Positions 47,547-57,944 of a DNA stretch of 64,000 bases are shown one piece after another. The notes beneath the pieces are model-generated. The model had not been told where the DNA came from, did not search any database, and saw only the letters and a list, made by a program, of their open reading frames with translations. The number at the start of each line of letters is the position of its first letter. Position 1 is the first letter of the stretch. The stretch is from Magnetococcales bacterium (GTDB lineage: Bacteria > Pseudomonadota > Magnetococcia > Magnetococcales > UBA8363), in the NCBI GenBank assembly GCA_015660855.1, contig JACSDG010000001.1, positions 26,593-90,592 on the forward strand, read 5' to 3'. Position numbers and translations under genes: made by a program.

Positions 47547-48737
47547 ATGGCCAAAGAGAAGTTTGAGCGTACCAAGCCGCATGTGAACATAGGGACGATC
47601 GGTCATGTGGATCATGGCAAGACGACGTTGACGGCGGCGATCACCAAGACATTGGCCAAGAAGGGTGGCGCGAAGTTCATGGCCTACGATCAGATCGATT
47701 CGTCTCCCGAGGAGAAGGAACGGGGCATTACGATTTCGACGGCGCATGTGGAATATGAGACGCAAGCGCGGCATTATGCGCATGTGGATTGCCCGGGTCA
47801 TGCCGATTATATAAAAAACATGATCACTGGCGCAGCACAGATGGATGGTGCTATACTGGTTGTTTCCGCTGCAGATGGGCCGATGCCGCAAACGCGTGAG
47901 CATATCTTGCTGGCGCGGCAGGTGGGGGTTCCTGCACTGGTGGTGTACCTGAACAAGGTTGACCAGGTGGATGATCCTGAGCTTTTGGAGTTGGTGGAGT
48001 TGGAGGTTCGGGAGTTGTTGAGTCAGTATGAGTTTCCCGGGGATGACATCCCGATTGTGGTGGGATCGGCACTGAAGGCGTTGGAAGAGGATGAAAGCGA
48101 GATGGGGCATGGCTCCATCATCAAGCTCCTTGAGGAGGTTGATGCCTATATCCCGCAGCCGGATCGGCCGTTGGATGGAAAGTTTTTGATGCCCATCGAA
48201 GATGTGTTTACCATTTCTGGTCGTGGCACGGTGGTGACAGGGCGCATTGAGCGCGGTGTGGTTAATGTCGGGGATACGGTGGCCATCGTGGGCCTCAAAG
48301 ATACCCAGACAACGACTTGTACCGGTGTGGAGATGTTCCGTAAGCTGCTGGATCAGGGGCAGGCGGGTGACAATGTTGGGGTGTTGCTTCGAGGGACGAA
48401 GCGTGAGGACGTGGAGCGAGGCCAGGTGTTGGCGGCCCCGAATTCCATCACGCCGCACACTCGGTACAAGGCAGAGTGTTACATCCTGACGAAGGAAGAG
48501 GGTGGTAGGCATACCCCGTTTTTTTCCAATTATCGGCCGCAGTTTTATTTTCGGACGACCGATGTGACGGGGATACTCAAGTTGCCTGAGGGTATTGAAA
48601 TGGTGATGCCCGGAGACCATGTGACATTGGAGGTTGAGATGATTGCCCCCATAGCCATGGAAAAGGGGTTGAGGTTTGCTATCCGGGAGGGTGGCCGGAC
48701 GGTTGGTGCGGGAGTCGTGAGTGAAGTGCTTCAATGA
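47547..48737 (+). CDS. tuf: elongation factor Tu, copy 2 (tufA position)
   Basis: A 396-residue EF-Tu in the classic tufA place after fusA. The boxes are [16 protein letters not shown] and NKVD. It shares about 95 percent of residues with copy 1; differences cluster in the segment after GSALKALEE and in the C-terminal domain ([21 protein letters not shown]). Third codon positions also differ widely. Both copies look intact and functional. Confidence 0.98.
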   Translation: MAKEKFERTKPHVNIGTIGHVDHGKTTLTAAITKTLAKKGGAKFMAYDQIDSSPEEKERGITISTAHVEYETQARHYAHVDCPGHADYIKNMITGAAQMDGAILVVSAADGPMPQTREHILLARQVGVPALVVYLNKVDQVDDPELLELVELEVRELLSQYEFPGDDIPIVVGSALKALEEDESEMGHGSIIKLLEEVDAYIPQPDRPLDGKFLMPIEDVFTISGRGTVVTGRIERGVVNVGDTVAIVGLKDTQTTTCTGVEMFRKLLDQGQAGDNVGVLLRGTKREDVERGQVLAAPNSITPHTRYKAECYILTKEEGGRHTPFFSNYRPQFYFRTTDVTGILKLPEGIEMVMPGDHVTLEVEMIAPIAMEKGLRFAIREGGRTVGAGVVSEVLQ

Positions 48738-48791
48738 TCGCTTGGGCTGCTGCGGGTGGACTTTGGGAAGAATTGGTTAAAGGTGCATAGG

Positions 48792-49100
48792 ATGGAAAAC
48801 CAGAAGATACGCATAAGATTGAAAGCTTTTGACCATAGAATCCTGGATCAGTCCACAGGTGAGATTGTGCAGACGGCCAGGAGGACAGGGGCGGAGATTC
48901 GTGGACCCATACCTCTGCCGACCAAGATTAATCGGTATACTGTGCTCCGGTCGCCGCATGTGGACAAAAAGTCGCGGGAGCAGTTTGAGATTCGGACGCA
49001 CAAACGTTTGATCGACATTGTCAACCCAACTCCGCAGACGGTGGATGCGCTGATGAAGCTGGATTTGGCAGCGGGTGTGAATGTTGAAATCAAGCTTTAA
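48792..49100 (+). CDS. rpsJ: 30S ribosomal protein S10
   Basis: A 102-residue S10 (also NusE). It starts at ATG 48792 with AAAGGTG upstream; an earlier in-frame codon would add 12 unsupported residues. It shows [17 protein letters not shown], the loop GPIPLPTK and the C-terminal [14 protein letters not shown]. It opens the S10 operon only 54 bp after tuf, leaving little room for the long S10 leader found in enterobacteria. Confidence 0.96.
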   Translation: MENQKIRIRLKAFDHRILDQSTGEIVQTARRTGAEIRGPIPLPTKINRYTVLRSPHVDKKSREQFEIRTHKRLIDIVNPTPQTVDALMKLDLAAGVNVEIKL

Positions 49101-49154
49101 TAGTGCTGCCTGGATTCTGTGTTTGACGGCAAGAAAGAAGAAAGGATTGAGCTT

Positions 49155-49790
49155 ATGGCCCCGGGATTGATTGGCCGAAAGATTGGCATGACCCGTATTT
49201 TCACTGAGGAGGGGCAGTCGCAGCCGGTGACGTTGATCAAGGCTGGACCTTGTCCTGTGGTCGCGGTGAAGGATGTGGGGAAGGACGGGTACAGCGCGGT
49301 CCAACTTGGTTTTGAGGATTGTAAGCCGTCGCGGCTCAGTAAGCCTGTACGCGGTATATTTGCCAAGGCCAACGTGCCGGTCAAGAAGGTGTTGCGTGAG
49401 TTTCGTGTGGATGACGCCGGAGGGATGACTGTGGGTCAAACTCTGACGGTAGAGCAGTTTCCCGTGGATGGTTTGGTGGATGTGACCGGGAAGGGTGTGG
49501 GGAAGGGTTTTGCGGGTGTGATGAAGCGTTGGGGTTTTGCGGGAGGTAATGCGAGCCATGGTGCCCATCGGATTCACCGTTCCCCCGGCTCCATAGGTCA
49601 GAACCAATCTCCGGGCCGTGTGTTCAAGAATAAGAAGATGGCTGGACATATGGGTGATGAAACGGTTACGGTGCAGAACCTGAAAGTTGCGGCGATAGAT
49701 CTTGAGAATAATCTTATTATTGTCAAGGGGAGCATACCAGGTTCAAAAGGATCGGTTGTTCTGATAAGACATGCCGGAAAGAAAACTTGA
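49155..49790 (+). CDS. rplC: 50S ribosomal protein L3
   Basis: A 211-residue L3 starting at ATG 49155 (MAPGLIGRKIGMTRIF) after an AAAGGA site. It has the long central loop with FAGVMKRWGFAGGNASHGAH, whose Gln/His-rich tip reaches the peptidyl transferase centre, and the SIGQNQSPGRVFKNKKMAGHMG motif in two parts. It is followed by rplD in the usual order. Confidence 0.96.
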   Translation: MAPGLIGRKIGMTRIFTEEGQSQPVTLIKAGPCPVVAVKDVGKDGYSAVQLGFEDCKPSRLSKPVRGIFAKANVPVKKVLREFRVDDAGGMTVGQTLTVEQFPVDGLVDVTGKGVGKGFAGVMKRWGFAGGNASHGAHRIHRSPGSIGQNQSPGRVFKNKKMAGHMGDETVTVQNLKVAAIDLENNLIIVKGSIPGSKGSVVLIRHAGKKT

Positions 49791-49816
49791 ATTCGAGTGT
49801 GAACGCTGAGGCTACG

Positions 49817-50437
49817 ATGGAATTTTCCCTCAAAGATACGCAGAACAATCACCTGAGGACCATAGAGTTATCAGAAGCTCTTTTTGGTCGGGAGGTCCGT
49901 GGGGATATTCTGGCACGGATGGTGAATTATCAGTTGGCAAAGCGGCGTTCGGGGACAGCGTCGACCAAAGTGCGCTCCCAGGTCAGAGGTGGTGGCCGGA
50001 AGCCCTATAGGCAAAAGGGGACCGGGAATGCGCGGCAGGGTACGATTCGTGCGCCGCAGTTCCGGACGGGCGGTGTTGTGTTTGGTCCGTTGCCTCGCAG
50101 CTATGCCCACAAGATGGACAAAAAAGAGCGGCGTTTGGCATTGATGATGGCGTTGTCGGCCAAGCATGCTGCGGGTGAAATGATTATTGTGGACAGCTTG
50201 GTGCTGGCGGAAGTCAAGACCAAGGCGATGAAGGCGGTTTTGGCGGCGTTGAGTGCCGAAGTTTCTGCTCTGGTGGTTGTGGTCGAAGCGGATCGGAATG
50301 TGGAGCTGTCGGCTCGGAATCTGCCGGGGATCAAGGTATTGCGGCTGGAAGGTATCAACACTTACGATCTTTTGGCCCATGAGAAAGTCATCATGACAGA
50401 GGATGCCGTGAAAAGGCTGGAGGAGAGGCTGCTGTGA
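49817..50437 (+). CDS. rplD: 50S ribosomal protein L4
   Basis: A 206-residue L4 starting at ATG 49817 with GAGG 6 bp upstream; the frame is open to the rplC stop. It shows RRSGTASTKVRSQVRGGGRK, YRQKGTGNARQGTIRAPQ and GPLPRSYAHKM, the extended loop that lines the exit tunnel. L4 also represses the S10 operon in E. coli. Its stop overlaps the rplW GTG. Confidence 0.96.
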   Translation: MEFSLKDTQNNHLRTIELSEALFGREVRGDILARMVNYQLAKRRSGTASTKVRSQVRGGGRKPYRQKGTGNARQGTIRAPQFRTGGVVFGPLPRSYAHKMDKKERRLALMMALSAKHAAGEMIIVDSLVLAEVKTKAMKAVLAALSAEVSALVVVVEADRNVELSARNLPGIKVLRLEGINTYDLLAHEKVIMTEDAVKRLEERLL

Positions 50438-50733
50438 GCGATCCCTATACCCTGTACACCGTCCTTGAGGCGCCGAGGATCACCGAGAAGGCCACCAAAT
50501 GTCAGGAAACTGATAACCAGGTGACGTTCAAGGTACAGCGGAGTGCCAGCAAGGCCCAGATCAAGGCGGCCGTTGAAAAGATGTTTGACGTCAAGGTCGT
50601 TGGGGTTCAGACTGTCAATGTTAAGGGGAAGGCCAAGCGGTTTGGCAGGACCATGGGACGGCGCAAGGATTGGAAGAAGGCGATTGTCCGGTTGGAAGAA
50701 GGTCAGGCTGTTGATTTTTACCAGCATCAATAA
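50434..50733 (+). CDS. rplW: 50S ribosomal protein L23
   Basis: A 99-residue L23, located at the tunnel exit and the docking site of trigger factor and SRP. It has APRITEKATKC near the N terminus and the extended loop around VKGKAKRFGRTMGRRKDWKK. It starts at GTG 50434, overlapping the rplD stop by four bases (GTGA). Confidence 0.96.
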   Translation: MSDPYTLYTVLEAPRITEKATKCQETDNQVTFKVQRSASKAQIKAAVEKMFDVKVVGVQTVNVKGKAKRFGRTMGRRKDWKKAIVRLEEGQAVDFYQHQ

Positions 50734-50770
50734 GGCGAGTACAACCGATGAAATCGCCGGAGTATAAGTA

Positions 50771-51595
50771 ATGGCATTAAGGACTTACAAACCAACATCG
50801 AACGGTAGACGCGGTCTTGTTACCGTGGATTATTCGGACCTTTCGACCGAGAAGCCGGAACGCTCGCTTGTTCATGGGATGATGAGCAAGGGGGGGCGTA
50901 ATTCTCAGGGGCGGATGACGGTTCGCTATCAGGGCGGCGGACACAAGCGTCGCTACCGGGTGGTTGATTTTAAAAGGAATAAGGCTGGGGTGCCGGCGAA
51001 GGTTGCGAGGATTGAGTATGATCCCAACCGGACGGCGTTTATCGCGCTTTTACACTATGCAGATGGCGAAAAGCGTTATATTCTGGCACCGCAACGTTTG
51101 AAGGTTGGCGATGAAGTGGTCTCGGGTGCACAGGTGGATGTCAAGCCGGGGAACTCCATGCCGTTGCGTGGTATGCCCATTGGTACCATTGTCCATAATG
51201 TTGAGATGAAGCCTGGCAAGGGTGGGCAGATAGGCCGCTCGGCGGGGAATTCCATTCAGCTCATGGGCAAGGAGGGCAAGTATGCCCAGTTAAAGCTCCC
51301 TTCTGGGGAGATGCGGATGGTGCTGCTGGATTGCATGGCCACCGTCGGATTGGTTTCCAACCCCGACCATGGCAACATCAAGATAGGCAAGGCGGGACGG
51401 AAGCGGTGGATGGGAATACGGCCCCATGTGCGTGGTGTGGCGATGAATCCGGTGGATCATCCGCACGGTGGTGGTGAGGGTCGGACATCGGGGGGCAGGC
51501 ATCCTTGTACGCCGTGGGGTGTGCCAACCAAAGGGAAGAAGACCCGAGGCAAGGGTAAGAATTCGGATCGCCTGATCATGAGGCGGCGTAAATAG
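50771..51595 (+). CDS. rplB: 50S ribosomal protein L2
   Basis: A 274-residue L2, required for subunit association and peptidyl transfer. It shows the N-terminal [48 protein letters not shown] and the C-terminal [16 protein letters not shown] motif with the conserved catalytic-region His. ATG 50771 lies after a weak GGAG site. An 85-bp spacer follows before rpsS. Confidence 0.98.
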   Translation: MALRTYKPTSNGRRGLVTVDYSDLSTEKPERSLVHGMMSKGGRNSQGRMTVRYQGGGHKRRYRVVDFKRNKAGVPAKVARIEYDPNRTAFIALLHYADGEKRYILAPQRLKVGDEVVSGAQVDVKPGNSMPLRGMPIGTIVHNVEMKPGKGGQIGRSAGNSIQLMGKEGKYAQLKLPSGEMRMVLLDCMATVGLVSNPDHGNIKIGKAGRKRWMGIRPHVRGVAMNPVDHPHGGGEGRTSGGRHPCTPWGVPTKGKKTRGKGKNSDRLIMRRRK

Positions 51596-51680
51596 TTTTC
51601 CAGGTCATTAGTTTTCGGCGAGCCTAAGTAAACGGTTGCCGGATTCTTGGGTTCATGGTTCACTGATCAAGGGGTGACAG

Positions 51681-51956
51681 GTGTCTCGGTCAATCAAGAA
51701 AGGTCCTTTTTTTGACGATTATCTTCTCAAGAAGGTGGTGCACCTTCGAACCGAGGGGCGCAAGGAGATGATTAAAACTTGGTCACGCCGGTCAACGATT
51801 ATTCCGGATTTTGTGGGCTTTACGTTTGGTGTCCACAATGGCAGAAAGTTTGTGCCGGTTCTGGTGACGGAGAACATGGTGGGCCACAAACTCGGAGAGT
51901 TCAGTCCGACGCGGACTTATCATGGGCACACTGCCGACAAGAAGTCCGGTAGGTAG
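51681..51956 (+). CDS. rpsS: 30S ribosomal protein S19
   Basis: A 91-residue S19 of the 30S head. It has [38 protein letters not shown] and the closing [18 protein letters not shown]. It starts at GTG 51681 with a GGGGTGACAG stretch upstream. It is co-transcribed with rplV 17 bp downstream. Confidence 0.97.
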   Translation: MSRSIKKGPFFDDYLLKKVVHLRTEGRKEMIKTWSRRSTIIPDFVGFTFGVHNGRKFVPVLVTENMVGHKLGEFSPTRTYHGHTADKKSGR

Positions 51957-51973
51957 TTTTTGAGGGAGTGGCA

Positions 51974-52309
51974 ATGGAATCGATAGCCAAAACGAGAAAC
52001 CTTAGGGTTTCACCGACCCGGATCCAGCTTGTCATCGACCAGATACGCGGCAAGGATGTGCAGGCGGCGTTGAATGTGCTTGATTTTTCGAGGAAAAGAG
52101 TGGCGAAGGCGGTCAAGGAAACATTGAAGTCGGCCATAGCCAATGCGGAGAACAATCACGGGCTGGATGTGGACACCTTGTATGTATCGACTGTCTACGT
52201 CGATCAGGGGCCGATGTTGAAGCGGTTTTTGCCGCGTGCCCGAGGGCGTGCCTCAAGGATTTTAAAACGGACATCGCATCTGACAGTGGCCGTGCAGGAG
52301 CGGGAGTAG
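51974..52309 (+). CDS. rplV: 50S ribosomal protein L22
   Basis: A 111-residue L22. ATG 51974 is chosen because GAGGGAG lies just upstream; a GTG two codons earlier is open. It has RVSPTRIQLVIDQIRGKDV, the beta hairpin that narrows the exit tunnel and the closing PRARGRASRILKRTSHLTV. The rplV-rpsC-rplP order is standard. Confidence 0.96.
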   Translation: MESIAKTRNLRVSPTRIQLVIDQIRGKDVQAALNVLDFSRKRVAKAVKETLKSAIANAENNHGLDVDTLYVSTVYVDQGPMLKRFLPRARGRASRILKRTSHLTVAVQERE

Positions 52310-52380
52310 CGGTTGCGACTGGGTGGTGTACGCGGTGATTGAAATGGCCCGATGGGGCGCACTTGCTGGAGAGAATTATA

Positions 52381-53016
52381 ATGGGGCAAAAGGTTCATCC
52401 TACCGGATTCAGGCTGGGAATTACGAAGACCTGGGACAATCGTTGGTATGCCGACAAGGAATATGCCACACTGCTTCTGGAGGATGACAAACTCAGGACG
52501 TGGCTGAAGAAACGTCTTGAGCACGCGAGTGTCTCCAAAATTGTCATTGAGCGTCCAGCGAAGAAGGCGCGGATCAATATCCACTCTGCGCGGCCTGGCA
52601 TCATCATTGGCAAGAAGGGTACCGATATTGAAAAGTTGAAGGATGATTTGCGCAAGATTTCCAGTACCGATGTGCAGATCAACATCGTCGAGGTGCGCAA
52701 GCCTGAGGCGGAGGCGCAGCTGATCGCTGAGAATGTGGCGCAGCAGTTGGTACGCCGAGTGGCTTTTCGCCGGGCGATGAAAAGGGCGGTGACTTCGGCG
52801 ATGCGGTTGGGTGCACAAGGGATACGGATCAATTGTTCGGGGCGTCTTGGTGGTGGAGAAATTGCCAGGACCGAGTGGTATCGCGAAGGGCGGGTGCCGT
52901 TGCACACCTTGCGGGCCGACATTGATTATGGGTTTGCCTCGGCGTTGACGACCTATGGAATCATTGGTGTGAAGGTCTGGGTGTTCAAGGGTGAAGTGAT
53001 TGACAAAGAAAAATAG
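52381..53016 (+). CDS. rpsC: 30S ribosomal protein S3
   Basis: A 211-residue S3 starting at ATG 52381 with GGAGAG 8 bp upstream. It has the [13 protein letters not shown] start, a KH domain ([16 protein letters not shown]) and the C-terminal [17 protein letters not shown] motif lining the mRNA entry. An upstream in-frame extension of 14 codons is unlikely. Confidence 0.97.
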   Translation: MGQKVHPTGFRLGITKTWDNRWYADKEYATLLLEDDKLRTWLKKRLEHASVSKIVIERPAKKARINIHSARPGIIIGKKGTDIEKLKDDLRKISSTDVQINIVEVRKPEAEAQLIAENVAQQLVRRVAFRRAMKRAVTSAMRLGAQGIRINCSGRLGGGEIARTEWYREGRVPLHTLRADIDYGFASALTTYGIIGVKVWVFKGEVIDKEK

Positions 53017-53110
53017 ATTGGATGCGTTATGGGGGTGCCGTCGGTGGTAGTGACGTGTTCCCTCAAGGGTGCGCTCCCGGGAGAACCAGACCAGGAAAAG
53101 GTGGTTTTCA

Positions 53111-53530
53111 ATGTTGTTACAACCGAGAAAAACCAAGTATAGGAAAGCCCATAAGGGAAGGGTGCATGGTTTGTCCTACAAGTGCTCAGAGCTTAACTTT
53201 GGGCAGTACGGACTTAAGGCCATGACTGCGGGGCGGTTGACGGCTCGGCAGATTGAGGCAGGACGTAGGGCCATGACCCGCCACATCAAAAGGGGTGGCA
53301 GGATATGGATCCGCATGTTTCCGAACATACCTGTTTCAAAGAAGCCCGCCGAGGTTAGGCAGGGTAAGGGCAAGGGCAATCCTGAGTTTTGGATAGCCCG
53401 CATCAAGGCAGGACGGATCCTGTACGAAATGGAAGGGGTGACGGAAGCACTCGCCAAGGAGGCCATGTCCAGGGCAGCGGCGAAGCTTCCAGTGCCAACC
53501 AAGTTTGTGGTGCGTGGGAGGATAGGCTGA
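53111..53530 (+). CDS. rplP: 50S ribosomal protein L16
   Basis: A 139-residue L16 starting at ATG 53111 ([17 protein letters not shown]) with AAGGTGG upstream. It has [17 protein letters not shown] and the [20 protein letters not shown] segment, close to the A-site tRNA. Its TGA shares a base with the rpmC ATG. Confidence 0.97.
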   Translation: MLLQPRKTKYRKAHKGRVHGLSYKCSELNFGQYGLKAMTAGRLTARQIEAGRRAMTRHIKRGGRIWIRMFPNIPVSKKPAEVRQGKGKGNPEFWIARIKAGRILYEMEGVTEALAKEAMSRAAAKLPVPTKFVVRGRIG

Positions 53531-53736
53531 TGAAAATGTCGGAAATTCGGCAGATGACAGCCGAGGACGTGGGGCAGAAATTGAAAGGTTTGTACCAGGA
53601 GGCTTTCAATCTGCGCTTCCGCCAGGCCACGGCACAATTGGAAAACTCTTCCTCAATCAGGAAGGTTCGTAGAGACATCGCAAGGATCAAGACCATTGTT
53701 GGTGAAAAGGGACGGTCCGAGGGGAAGGAGATTTAG
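53530..53736 (+). CDS. rpmC: 50S ribosomal protein L29
   Basis: A 68-residue helical hairpin protein ([18 protein letters not shown], then [13 protein letters not shown] and [14 protein letters not shown]) matching L29. The ATG at 53530 overlaps the rplP stop; a second ATG two codons on is also possible. rpsQ follows 2 bp after the stop. Confidence 0.95.
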   Translation: MKMSEIRQMTAEDVGQKLKGLYQEAFNLRFRQATAQLENSSSIRKVRRDIARIKTIVGEKGRSEGKEI

Positions 53737-53738
53737 GC

Positions 53739-53978
53739 ATGCCACCACGGGTTCTACAGGGCGTAGTAGTCAGTGACAAGATGGACAAGACCGTCGTGGT
53801 TCTGGTGGAGAGGCGTGTACGGCACCCCTTGTACGGTAAGATTGTGCGACGCTCCAAAAAGTACAAGGCCCATGATCCTCAAAACCGATGCGTGGTCGGG
53901 GACCTCGTGAAAATTCGCGAATGCCCTCCGATCAGCAAGGATAAGCATTGGCAGGTGATTGAGGAGGCTGTGGCATGA
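53739..53978 (+). CDS. rpsQ: 30S ribosomal protein S17
   Basis: A 79-residue OB-fold protein of S17 type. It has [38 protein letters not shown] and [18 protein letters not shown]. The ribosome binding site AAGGAG lies inside the end of rpmC. The stop overlaps the rplN start (ATGA). Confidence 0.97.
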   Translation: MPPRVLQGVVVSDKMDKTVVVLVERRVRHPLYGKIVRRSKKYKAHDPQNRCVVGDLVKIRECPPISKDKHWQVIEEAVA

Positions 53979-54343
53979 TTCAGGTACAGACGATGCTGGA
54001 CGTTGCCGATAATTCTGGGGCAAAGAAAGTCCAGTGCATTAAAGTTCTGGGTGGATCGAAAAGGCGGTATGCCAGAGTCGGTGACGTGATCACCGTTGCT
54101 ATCAAATCCGCTATTCCCAGGGGAAAGGTCCAGAAGGGTGAGGTAGCCCAGGCGGTTGTGGTACGTACGAAGAAGGCGATTATCCGCGAGGATGGGAGCT
54201 ATATTCGGTTCGACACCAATGCCGCTGTGTTGATCAACAAACAGGGCGAACCGATTGGAACCCGTATTTTTGGGCCGGTGACCAGGGAACTCAGAGGTAA
54301 AAATTATATGAAGATTGTCTCCCTGGCCCCTGAGGTGTTGTGA
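53975..54343 (+). CDS. rplN: 50S ribosomal protein L14
   Basis: A 122-residue L14 ([50 protein letters not shown]). It starts inside the rpsQ stop. A 172-bp spacer separates it from rplX, longer than in most genomes; no gene or clear terminator is seen in it. Confidence 0.97.
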   Translation: MIQVQTMLDVADNSGAKKVQCIKVLGGSKRRYARVGDVITVAIKSAIPRGKVQKGEVAQAVVVRTKKAIIREDGSYIRFDTNAAVLINKQGEPIGTRIFGPVTRELRGKNYMKIVSLAPEVL

Positions 54344-54515
54344 CCGCACTGGGTTTGTGTTGGTTGCGGGAAGGCCTGTAGAGGGAGCCGTTGACAAAAA
54401 CTTTCGGTTGGCAGGGTTGGTCGTGTGGTGACCTAGTGGACCGGAGAGTGTTTTTGTTCCAAGCTCGGTAAAGGCTGTTGTTCCAGGCTCCTGGGAACAT
54501 GACAAGGTGAAGAGA

Positions 54516-54839
54516 ATGAAGAATCAATTTCAGACCCGTTTGAAAAAGGGTGACCAGGTGGTGGTCCTTACTGGCAAGGACAAGGGCAAGCGGGGCCGTA
54601 TTTTGAAAGTGCTGCCCAAGAAGGATGCGGTGTTGATCGAAAAGGTCAACATGGTGAAGAGGCATACCAAGGCGGACAAGGAAGGTTCGGGTGGAATCGT
54701 GGAAAAAGAGGCCCCCGTTCACAAGTCCAATGTCATGTACTACGATCCTATTGCGGGCAAGGGGTCGCGGATTGTGATGAAGCAGCTTGGAGATGGAAAA
54801 AGGATGCGTGTTTCAAAAAGATCGGGTGAAGCGGTTTGA
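54516..54839 (+). CDS. rplX: 50S ribosomal protein L24
   Basis: A 107-residue KOW-domain protein of L24 type: KKGDQVVVLTGKDKGKRGRI near the start and HKSNVMYYDPIAGKGSRI later. ATG 54516 has AAGGTGAAGAG upstream; a GTG three codons earlier is open. It initiates 50S assembly. rplE follows 75 bp later. Confidence 0.95.
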   Translation: MKNQFQTRLKKGDQVVVLTGKDKGKRGRILKVLPKKDAVLIEKVNMVKRHTKADKEGSGGIVEKEAPVHKSNVMYYDPIAGKGSRIVMKQLGDGKRMRVSKRSGEAV

Positions 54840-54914
54840 GGAAGTTTGGTGCAGAGGGTTTTGTCAGGTTTTGATGGATTGTCAATGCGCAATTTGCCGC
54901 CGGGAAAGTGACTC

Positions 54915-55454
54915 ATGGCCAGATTGAAGGAACATTATCTAAAAACGGTCGTGGCCGGGCTTGTCAAGGAATTCGGCTACAAAAACCGTATGCAGGTCCC
55001 CCGTATCGAGAAGGTTGTGTTGAACATGGGGGTGGGAGAGGCGATTGCGGACAGGAACGCCCTGAACGGTGCGGTGAGCGATATGACCGCCATCGCTGGT
55101 CAGAAGCCGGTCATCACGCATGCCAAACGTTCGGTCGCCGGCTTTAAGTTGCGGGAAGGTCAGGCCATCGGGTGTCGTGTGACTTTAAGGGCCAGCCGTA
55201 TGTACGAGTTTTTGGACAGGCTGATTAATGCGGCGTTGCCCAGGGTGCGCGACTTCAGAGGGGTGTCAGGGAAGTCGTTTGATGGCAGGGGTAACTTTGC
55301 CATGGGGATCAAGGAGCAGATTATTTTCCCCGAGATTGACTACGACAAGGTTGACGCCGTGCGGGGTATGGACGTCATCATTGTTACCTCAGCAAAAACC
55401 GACGAGGAGGCAAAGGCCCTGCTTCGAGGTTTCAATATGCCGTTTGTAAATTGA
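54915..55454 (+). CDS. rplE: 50S ribosomal protein L5
   Basis: A 179-residue L5 ([61 protein letters not shown]). It binds 5S rRNA and contacts the P-site tRNA. Its ATG is preceded by GGGAAAG. It is followed by a zinc-type rpsN. Confidence 0.97.
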   Translation: MARLKEHYLKTVVAGLVKEFGYKNRMQVPRIEKVVLNMGVGEAIADRNALNGAVSDMTAIAGQKPVITHAKRSVAGFKLREGQAIGCRVTLRASRMYEFLDRLINAALPRVRDFRGVSGKSFDGRGNFAMGIKEQIIFPEIDYDKVDAVRGMDVIIVTSAKTDEEAKALLRGFNMPFVN

Positions 55455-55476
55455 CAGGTTAGGAAGCTTTAGTCAT

Positions 55477-55662
55477 ATGGCCAAGAAATCGATGGTAGAG
55501 AAGTGGATGCGTAAGCCCAAATTTGCGGTGAGGGCTTACAATCGATGTGCCCGTTGCGGTCGGTCGAGAGGGTATTATCGCAAATTTTCGTTATGCAGGT
55601 TGTGCCTGCGATCCATGGCTTTGCGCGGCGAGGTGCCGGGTGTGGTCAAGGCATCGTGGTAG
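55477..55662 (+). CDS. rpsN: 30S ribosomal protein S14, zinc-binding type Z
   Basis: A 61-residue S14 with four zinc cysteines, C24-x2-C27 and C40-x2-C43, in the pattern [22 protein letters not shown] split across residues 22-43. This is the short zinc form (type Z), not the about 101-residue cysteine-free form common in many Proteobacteria. It keeps the usual place between rplE and rpsH, so it appears to be the main copy. Confidence 0.95.
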   Translation: MAKKSMVEKWMRKPKFAVRAYNRCARCGRSRGYYRKFSLCRLCLRSMALRGEVPGVVKASW

Positions 55663-55732
55663 TGCAGGTGTTGGCGGCATGGCGCAAGGCATATGGTGCT
55701 TGAGATAATTAATAACATTGGAGTGGTAATCC

Positions 55733-56131
55733 ATGGGAATGACCGACCCAGTCAGTGACATGTTGACCCGGATACGCAATGCCCAGATGGCGGGTAAAAA
55801 GTTCGTGGATATACCGACTTCGCGGATCAAGCGTCGAATTGGTGAGATTTTGACTGCCGAGGGTTATATTGGCGGCTTTGAGAAGCCTGAAGAGGCGGAC
55901 GACGGCAGATTTTTTCGGCTCGTTCTCAAGTACCATTTGGGCAAGCCGGTGATCGAAGAGATAAAAAGGATTTCCCGCCCGGGACGCCGGCAGTATGTGC
56001 GTCGGGAAAAACTCCCCAGGGTCTATCAGGGACTGGGTGTTGCCATTGTTTCGACCAGCAAAGGGGTCATGACGGGCAAGGAGGCGGGGAAGCAGGGGAT
56101 TGGTGGAGAACTGCTCTGTACTGTCTTTTGA
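55733..56131 (+). CDS. rpsH: 30S ribosomal protein S8
   Basis: A 132-residue S8 (TDPVSDMLTRIRNAQMAGKK, ISRPGRRQYVRREKLPRV, GVAIVSTSKGVMTGKEA). GGAGTGG lies 8 bp before ATG 55733; an ATG two codons later is possible. S8 represses the spc operon in E. coli by binding the rplE messenger; the mRNA site was not examined here. Confidence 0.97.
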   Translation: MGMTDPVSDMLTRIRNAQMAGKKFVDIPTSRIKRRIGEILTAEGYIGGFEKPEEADDGRFFRLVLKYHLGKPVIEEIKRISRPGRRQYVRREKLPRVYQGLGVAIVSTSKGVMTGKEAGKQGIGGELLCTVF

Positions 56132-56154
56132 TGTAACAGAAGGATTCCGTTAAG

Positions 56155-56688
56155 ATGTCAAGAATTGGAAAGAAACCTGTGCCTGTGCCCAAAGGTGTTG
56201 ACGTGAAGATTTCAAATCAGAACGTCGAGGTCAAGGGCAAACTGGGGACCATGCAGCACAAGTTCGACTCTCTGATTGAGATTCGCCAAGAGGGTGACGA
56301 TTTGTTGTTGAGTTTGCGCGGCCAAGAGAAGAAATCGATGGCATTGTGGGGTTTATCGAGGTCGTTGCTTTTCAACATGGTCAAGGGTGTTTCTGAAGGT
56401 TTTTCCAAGGTGTTGGAGATTCAGGGGGTCGGGTATCGTGCCGCCGTCAACGGCAGAACGATGCAGTTGAGCCTTGGATATTCGCACCCTGTTGAAATGC
56501 TTTTGCCGGACGGTGTGAATGCGAAAGTCGAGAAGAACACGCTGATCACTTTCACGGGCATGGACAAGCAGCAGCTTGGGCAGGTATGTGCGGAAATTCG
56601 CGAAATGCGTCCACCTGAACCGTACAAGGGGAAGGGGATTCGCTACGTGGGTGAGCATATCGTGCGCAAGGAAGGCAAGAAGAAGTAA
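56155..56688 (+). CDS. rplF: 50S ribosomal protein L6
   Basis: A 177-residue L6 ([37 protein letters not shown] and the closing [17 protein letters not shown]). It lies near the sarcin-ricin loop. It is followed 23 bp later by rplR in the normal order. Confidence 0.97.
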   Translation: MSRIGKKPVPVPKGVDVKISNQNVEVKGKLGTMQHKFDSLIEIRQEGDDLLLSLRGQEKKSMALWGLSRSLLFNMVKGVSEGFSKVLEIQGVGYRAAVNGRTMQLSLGYSHPVEMLLPDGVNAKVEKNTLITFTGMDKQQLGQVCAEIREMRPPEPYKGKGIRYVGEHIVRKEGKKK

Positions 56689-56711
56689 TAACCGTAAGAG
56701 GGTGTAAAGCG

Positions 56712-57077
56712 ATGGCAAAGGATCGGCTTCAAGCCAGATGGAAACGGGGACGCAGGATACGTAATCGTATCAGTCACGTTCGCAAGGACCGGCTCAGGCT
56801 ATCGGTGTTTCGCAGTGCGGCTAATATCTACGCGCAGATCATAGACGACTCCAAGGGAGAGACGCTGTGTGCGGCGTCGACGTTGGAAAAAGAGATCAGG
56901 GAAGGTCTCAAGAGTTGTGCCAACGTTGAGGCGGCGGTGGCTGTAGGGAAGGCTTTGGCGGGGAAGGCGATAGAGGCCAACATCAGGCGGGTTGTTTTTG
57001 ATCGCGGTGGCTATCTTTATCATGGCAGGGTGAAAGCTCTTGCCGATGCCGCCAGAGAAGCAGGTCTGGAGTTTTAG
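56712..57077 (+). CDS. rplR: 50S ribosomal protein L18
   Basis: A 121-residue L18 ([41 protein letters not shown]). It binds 5S rRNA with L5 and L25. A purine-rich AGAGGGTG precedes the ATG. A 122-bp gap follows before rpsE, longer than usual. Confidence 0.97.
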   Translation: MAKDRLQARWKRGRRIRNRISHVRKDRLRLSVFRSAANIYAQIIDDSKGETLCAASTLEKEIREGLKSCANVEAAVAVGKALAGKAIEANIRRVVFDRGGYLYHGRVKALADAAREAGLEF

Positions 57078-57199
57078 GGTGGGTATTGCCGTCGGACCTG
57101 GGGTGAGTGCGGTGTGGAGCCTGGGTTGACGGGGATGCTGGGATTGCGGGGCGGTGCCCTGGGTTATAGAGGATTCAGAAAATAGATTTAGGAGAAGAA

Positions 57200-57727
57200 A
57201 TGTCAAAACCTCGCCGGGCCTCTGCGGAGGAAAAAGCTGAAAATTGGCAGAGTGATGACCTGATAGAAAAGCTTGTGGCCATCAAGCGGACAGCGAAGGT
57301 GGTCAAGGGTGGGAGTCGGTTTAACTTTTCCGCCATCGTCGTGGTAGGCGATGGTAAGGGTAAGGTGGGTTACGGGTTGGGTAAGGCCAAGGAAGTACCC
57401 GAATCGATTCGCAAGGCTACCGAACAAGCCAGGAAAAACATGAAAACGATTGCCATCAAGGATGGCAGGACTCTTTTTCATGAAATCCAGGGAAGGTATG
57501 GTGCGGGGCGTGTGGTTTTGCGTCCGGCGGCACAGGGGACGGGTATTATTGCCGGTGGCGCGATGCGGCCGATTTTCGAGGCGGTGGGGGTGACGGATGT
57601 TTTGGCGAAATCTTTGGGGACATCCAATCCGCACAATCTGATCAAGGCTACTTTTCATGCCCTGGAATTGATCAAATCGCCGGCGATGATTTTGGCGAAA
57701 CGGGGTTTGGCGGCGGATGCGCTGTAG
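57200..57727 (+). CDS. rpsE: 30S ribosomal protein S5
   Basis: A 175-residue S5. It has a short variable N terminus, then [38 protein letters not shown] and the C-terminal [23 protein letters not shown] lies 5 bp before the ATG. S5 acts in the mRNA entry channel and translational accuracy. Confidence 0.97.
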   Translation: MSKPRRASAEEKAENWQSDDLIEKLVAIKRTAKVVKGGSRFNFSAIVVVGDGKGKVGYGLGKAKEVPESIRKATEQARKNMKTIAIKDGRTLFHEIQGRYGAGRVVLRPAAQGTGIIAGGAMRPIFEAVGVTDVLAKSLGTSNPHNLIKATFHALELIKSPAMILAKRGLAADAL

Positions 57728-57745
57728 ACAGGAGTTACCGAGTTT

Positions 57746-57928
57746 ATGTCCGGAACCATAAAAGTCCAGAAGATCAAGTCGATCATAGGCCGACCTGCCA
57801 AGCATAGAAGGATTATGGAGGCGTTGGGTCTGAGGAAGACGCAGCAAATCCGGGAATTGCCTGACAACCCTTCGGTGCGTGGGATGGTGAACAAGGTGAT
57901 CCATTTGGTTCGGGTTTTGGAAGAATAA
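57746..57928 (+). CDS. rpmD: 50S ribosomal protein L30
   Basis: A 60-residue L30 (GTIKVQKIKSIIGRPAKHRR, LGLRKTQQIRELPDNPSVRG). It has an AGGAGTTACCGAG site before the ATG. It lies between rpsE and rplO as in other bacteria. Confidence 0.96.
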   Translation: MSGTIKVQKIKSIIGRPAKHRRIMEALGLRKTQQIRELPDNPSVRGMVNKVIHLVRVLEE

Positions 57929-57944
57929 AAAGGTGTCATAGGCA

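Noticed and set aside
45435..48734. Minus-strand frames of about 578 and 468 codons opposite fusA and the second tuf
   Set aside because: Shadows of highly expressed genes; composition is unlike protein and no start site is supported.
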